Origin: Streptomyces curacoi
GTDB lineage: Bacteria; Actinomycetota; Actinomycetes; Streptomycetales; Streptomycetaceae
Length of the DNA: 64,000 nucleotides
NCBI RefSeq assembly: GCF_001513975.1
Contig: NZ_KQ947995.1
Location: forward strand, 1-64,000
Reading direction: 5' to 3'
Shown: piece by piece, positions 62,101 through 64,000 of the stretch
Layout of the letters: the number at the start of each line of letters is the position of its first letter
Numbering within the stretch: position 1 is the first letter of the stretch
Position numbers and translations under genes: made by a program
Notes under the pieces: generated by a model
The model's input: the letters and a program-made list of their open reading frames with translations, nothing else
Databases searched by the model: none
Told to the model about the DNA's origin: nothing

Positions 62101-62675
62101 CCGAACCGCACCGGGTGGGTCGTCACGCGTGAGCCGTCCAGTGTCGTGCCGTTCGTGGAGCCCAGGTCGGCGACCGAGACGCGGCCGTCGGCGGTGACCG
62201 TGACCACGCAGTGCAGCCGGGAGACGTCCGGGTCGTCGAGCGGGACGTCGGCGTCGGCGGAGCGGCCGATGCGGATCTCGCCGCCGTGCAGGAGATGGAC
62301 CCCGCCCGCGTCCGGCCCGGCCACGACATGGAGCTGGGTCGGGGCGTCGTCCAGCTCGGGGTGGGGTTCGGGCGCCGCCGGGGCGCCCAGGGACAGCACC
62401 GCGCCGTCTGTCAGCGGGGGCTCGCCGAGCGTGCTGCGCCGGTCGTCGAGCCGCTCCGCGCCCGCGTACAGCACGACCGGGCCGTCACCCCCGGACACCG
62501 CCGAGGCGAGCGCCGACGCCACCGCGGCCAGGGCCGTACCCGCGGGCGCCGTGACCAGCACGTCGCAGCTCGCTGCGCGGCCCCGGGCCGACGGGGACGC
62601 ACCGTGCTCGCGCGAGGCCGGGAGCTTGGGGGAAGGCGGGGCCAGCGGGTCTACGACGGTCAGCCGGATCTGCAT
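59097..62675 (-). CDS. FHA domain / FtsK-SpoIIIE-type ATPase protein
   Basis: A 1192-residue protein. An N-terminal ubiquitin-like or FHA-preceding segment leads to the FHA domain at about residues 133-185 (IRIGRSADADVPLDD, SRLHC, LGSTNGTTLDGSRV). A 350-residue Gly/Pro-rich linker follows. Several ATPase-like modules come next: a degenerate first one (GLSGPRERLAGLARAV lacks the Walker A lysine), one with Walker A GPPGSGRTE (about residue 866) and IVLIDGRDS, and a later Walker B-like VVVVDDLDAL (about 1030). This resembles EssC/EccC type-VII motors, but no membrane helices are visible. The ATG at 62675 is set by the conserved MQIRLTVVDP. It is divergent from the Ser/Thr kinase gene. Confidence 0.85.
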   Translation of the reverse strand: MQIRLTVVDPLAPPSPKLPASREHGASPSARGRAASCDVLVTAPAGTALAAVASALASAVSGGDGPVVLYAGAERLDDRRSTLGEPPLTDGAVLSLGAPAAPEPHPELDDAPTQLHVVAGPDAGGVHLLHGGEIRIGRSADADVPLDDPDVSRLHCVVTVTADGRVSVADLGSTNGTTLDGSRVTTHPVRFGPGALLRIGESALRLTPAGGPGARVRTEPDGEGHVRVPAGADAAVPHARVADGGDAATPGGGGLPPAQEHGPVEPPVVPVQGGAPRIERHGRSDTPLPGPRGGDTHGTGFGLGALDGGEGGHGGAGTDRTPGDGAPAGTPANGSSRKGTPLRGTDVPQGVRRRGGLTAWARRLAGGRGEQGATARRGTYDDDGPAETTGQPSTANGLRLPEAWPDPASLLLMALGPGPRLWERAPGHPEALTVRLGTADRAAPDGSGLLPAVPVTADLREVGALGLSGPRERLAGLARAVIAQLAALHSPDTLEIVLLSADRSRPLEERTAEWAWLGWLPHVRPGHGQDCRLLLAYDREQATARTEELLRRLEDLDAEAGDVGSGPVGITPADQATAGRAVRRPSWARDDDPADGADGFAGPYTVVVVDGDPGGADVREAVARLALEGPRAGIHVVCLAETASASPASPVTETYEAACTVSPVFRECGAVALLSGDVATALRLMRVARAGALTRGGAAVRPSGAESPAGEAGTWSVAETRPEAARTGTAPQPADGRASTEHGTAGHGPAGHDRVVHGPVGHGTVATVDAVSVAWAERFARALAPLRTEGTTGERHTRVSVPLPQAARLLDELGLARATPASLMARWADAADDAQALGGRACAVLGAGPRGPVSADLAADGPHLLIEGPPGSGRTELLRAVVASLAAAERPDRLGIVLIDGRDSVGAGGGHGEGLRVCTDVPHVTTHLTANDPVRMREFAQSLSAELKRRAELLGRSDFAEWHTGRELSGRMVAQRAAGAGIGTGAGIGTGTGEGAGDLDTPPSSTLRLRPGAARRQAAAVPPLPRLVVVVDDLDALVSPPLGSPGRPAAGSVIRALEAVAREGERLGVHLVAAAGIGGRTAESEPARRATLRVTLDAVTAGPDEPAPGRGRLAWADGRVVPFQGGRVTGRIPRTATLRPTVVPLEWHRMGDPPARRQVRELGNGPTDLALLASALERAAREVAATEVPSLL

Positions 62676-63177
62676 CGGCGTCAGCGGTCCCTTCTGCGCG
62701 GGCGCGGACCAGGGCCCGTCCGACGGATCTCCGCGGCGTCGTGACGCCCGGCACGCTTCCCCACCGCCGCCAGGGTGTGGGCGCGGCCCCCGCTCGCCGC
62801 ACCGCGCGAGAGCACGCGCCGAACGCCGCTCCTTCTTCCGCGGAGATCCATCGGACGGGCCCTCCCCACCCCACACGAGCACATCGGCCAGTACTGCACG
62901 CATCCTCGCACCTGCCACTGACAGCGCGCCCCCCGCCCGGAGGCAAGTGATCTTGATTGGTCGGCTCTGCCCGCAAAAGTGCCTGACAGTTGACCTTCCG
63001 GCGACCGCTTGAGATCGGTCACGTCCGCTTCGGGCAACCGGGAGACAGAGGCGCGCGTCTTTCCTTCGAACATGTACGGGAAGCCGTACGTAAGACGCAC
63101 AGAATGACGACAGGCCGGTGCCCGGGGGCACGGCACTACAGTGGGTCGGAACGTAGGCAAGCAGCAGGGAGCGCGAC
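62676..63177. other. Divergent region with a 25-bp inverted repeat
   Basis: No gene is supported in this 502-bp gap. Arms at 62712-62736 and 62838-62862 are inverted copies with one mismatch, separated by 101 bp. The remainder should hold promoters for both the FHA-FtsK and kinase genes. The stretch 62880-63170 is less GC-rich, with short AT-rich patches, and is the more promoter-like part. Confidence 0.7.
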
Positions 63178-64000
63178 GTGCGGCCGGTAGGCAGCAAGTA
63201 CTTCCTCGAGGAGCCGCTCGGTCGCGGCGCCACGGGGACCGTCTGGCGAGCCCGCCAGCGAGAGACCGCGGGCGCCGAGGCGGCCGTGCCGGGGCAGCCC
63301 GGTGAGACGGTCGCGATCAAGGTCCTCAAGGAGGAGCTCGCCGGCGACGCGGACATCGTCATGCGGTTCCTGCGGGAGCGCTCCGTCCTGCTGCGCCTGA
63401 CCCACCCGAACATCGTCCGGGTCCGCGACCTGGTCGTCGAGGGCGATCTGCTCGCCCTGGTCATGGACCTCGTCGAAGGTCCCGACCTGCACCGCTACCT
63501 GCGCGAGAACGGCCCCTTCACCCCCGTCGCCGCCGCCCTGCTGACCGCCCAGATCGCCGACGCCCTCGCCGCCAGCCACGCCGACGGCGTCGTCCACCGC
63601 GACCTGAAGCCCGCCAACGTCCTGCTGAAGCAGGACGGCGGCCAGATGCACCCGATGCTGACCGACTTCGGCATCGCCCGCCTCGCCGACTCCCCGGGCC
63701 TGACCCGCACCCACGAGTTCGTCGGCACCCCCGCGTACGTCGCGCCCGAGTCCGCCGAGGGCCGCCCGCAGACGTCCGCCGTCGACATCTACGGCGCCGG
63801 AATCCTCCTGTACGAGCTGGTCACCGGCCGTCCGCCGTTCGGCGGCGGCTCCGCCCTGGAGGTCCTGCACCAGCACCTGAGCGCGGAGCCGCGCCGCCCG
63901 TCCACGGTCCCCGACCCCCTCTGGACGGTCATAGCCCGCTGCCTGAGCAAGAACCCCGACGAACGGCCCAGCGCCGAGAACCTCGCCCGCGCCCTGCGCG
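63178..64000 (+). CDS. Eukaryotic-type Ser/Thr protein kinase (3' truncated by the window)
   Basis: The kinase is incomplete at the right edge: 274 codons are visible. The glycine loop is LGRGATGTVW, the ATP-binding Lys is in VAIKVLKEEL, the catalytic loop is HRDLKPANVLL and the metal motif is DFGIAR. The activation segment contains GTPAYVAPE. All catalytic residues are present, so the kinase should be active. The GTG at 63178 has AGGGA eight bases upstream and begins VRPVGSKYFLEEPLG. Divergence from an FHA-domain gene suggests a kinase and phospho-Thr-reader pair. Position relative to the sugar ABC and secA blocks recalls the Pka kinases of Streptomyces, which is not certain. Confidence 0.93.
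   Translation, partial: MRPVGSKYFLEEPLGRGATGTVWRARQRETAGAEAAVPGQPGETVAIKVLKEELAGDADIVMRFLRERSVLLRLTHPNIVRVRDLVVEGDLLALVMDLVEGPDLHRYLRENGPFTPVAAALLTAQIADALAASHADGVVHRDLKPANVLLKQDGGQMHPMLTDFGIARLADSPGLTRTHEFVGTPAYVAPESAEGRPQTSAVDIYGAGILLYELVTGRPPFGGGSALEVLHQHLSAEPRRPSTVPDPLWTVIARCLSKNPDERPSAENLARALR

Overview
The window is high-GC actinobacterial chromosomal DNA, almost certainly from a Streptomyces species. The evidence is the GC-rich third codon positions, frequent GTG starts, the mtrA-mtrB-lpqB block, a 180-kDa-class NAD-glutamate dehydrogenase, and long hairpins without U-tracts at gene ends. Gene order resembles the conserved Streptomyces core around secA. Nothing looks like a phage, plasmid, CRISPR array, rRNA or tRNA. 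All coordinates and motifs were read by eye, with no database search.

Region 1 (1-20.4 kb) is core housekeeping. A tightly overlapping minus-strand operon (5702 to 62) encodes a polytopic membrane protein, DUF4129, DUF4350, a MoxR ATPase and a DUF58 protein. It is followed by mtnA, the mtrA-mtrB-lpqB operon, a comF-like phosphoribosyltransferase with an unusual insertion, long-form hpf, a NarL-type response regulator, a YcaQ-type DNA glycosylase, a GNAT acetyltransferase and secA.

Region 2 (20.4-30 kb) holds an Rv3235-family gene convergent with secA, a DUF6912 gene, a HAD hydrolase, a small secreted protein, a DJ-1/PfpI protein, about 1 kb of repeat-bearing non-coding DNA, and the NAD-GDH gene.

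Region 3 (30-55 kb) is a cell-wall glycopolymer (teichoic-acid type) locus interrupted by unrelated genes. It contains four large fusions of a GT2 domain to a TagF-like CDP-polyol phosphotransferase domain, two further GT2 proteins, a TagG/TagH-type ABC exporter, galE, a GT87-like membrane protein, and two homologous polytopic membrane proteins. The likely scheme is that cytoplasmic GT2/TagF enzymes build a polyol-phosphate polymer with sugar decoration, GalE supplies UDP-galactose, and TagGH exports the chain. One fusion has a degenerate GT2 domain and another lacks the histidine of the HGTPLK motif, so the paralogues have probably diverged in role. Embedded in the locus are a TetR gene with an elaborate upstream repeat array, secreted and lipoprotein genes, and an ohrR/ohr peroxide-response pair.

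Region 4 (55-64 kb) has a CUT1 sugar ABC operon (binding lipoprotein plus two permeases, no ATPase gene). It is followed by a large FHA-FtsK/SpoIIIE-type protein divergent from a eukaryotic-type Ser/Thr kinase gene that runs off the end of the window. The gap between them carries a 25-bp inverted repeat.

The most unusual signals are the GT2-TagF expansion with its active-site changes, the repeat array upstream of the TetR gene, the minisatellite-encoded linker in a GT2 protein, the dispersed hairpin element at gene ends, paired DnaA-box-like sites upstream of the comF-like gene, and the inverted repeat between the kinase and FHA genes.
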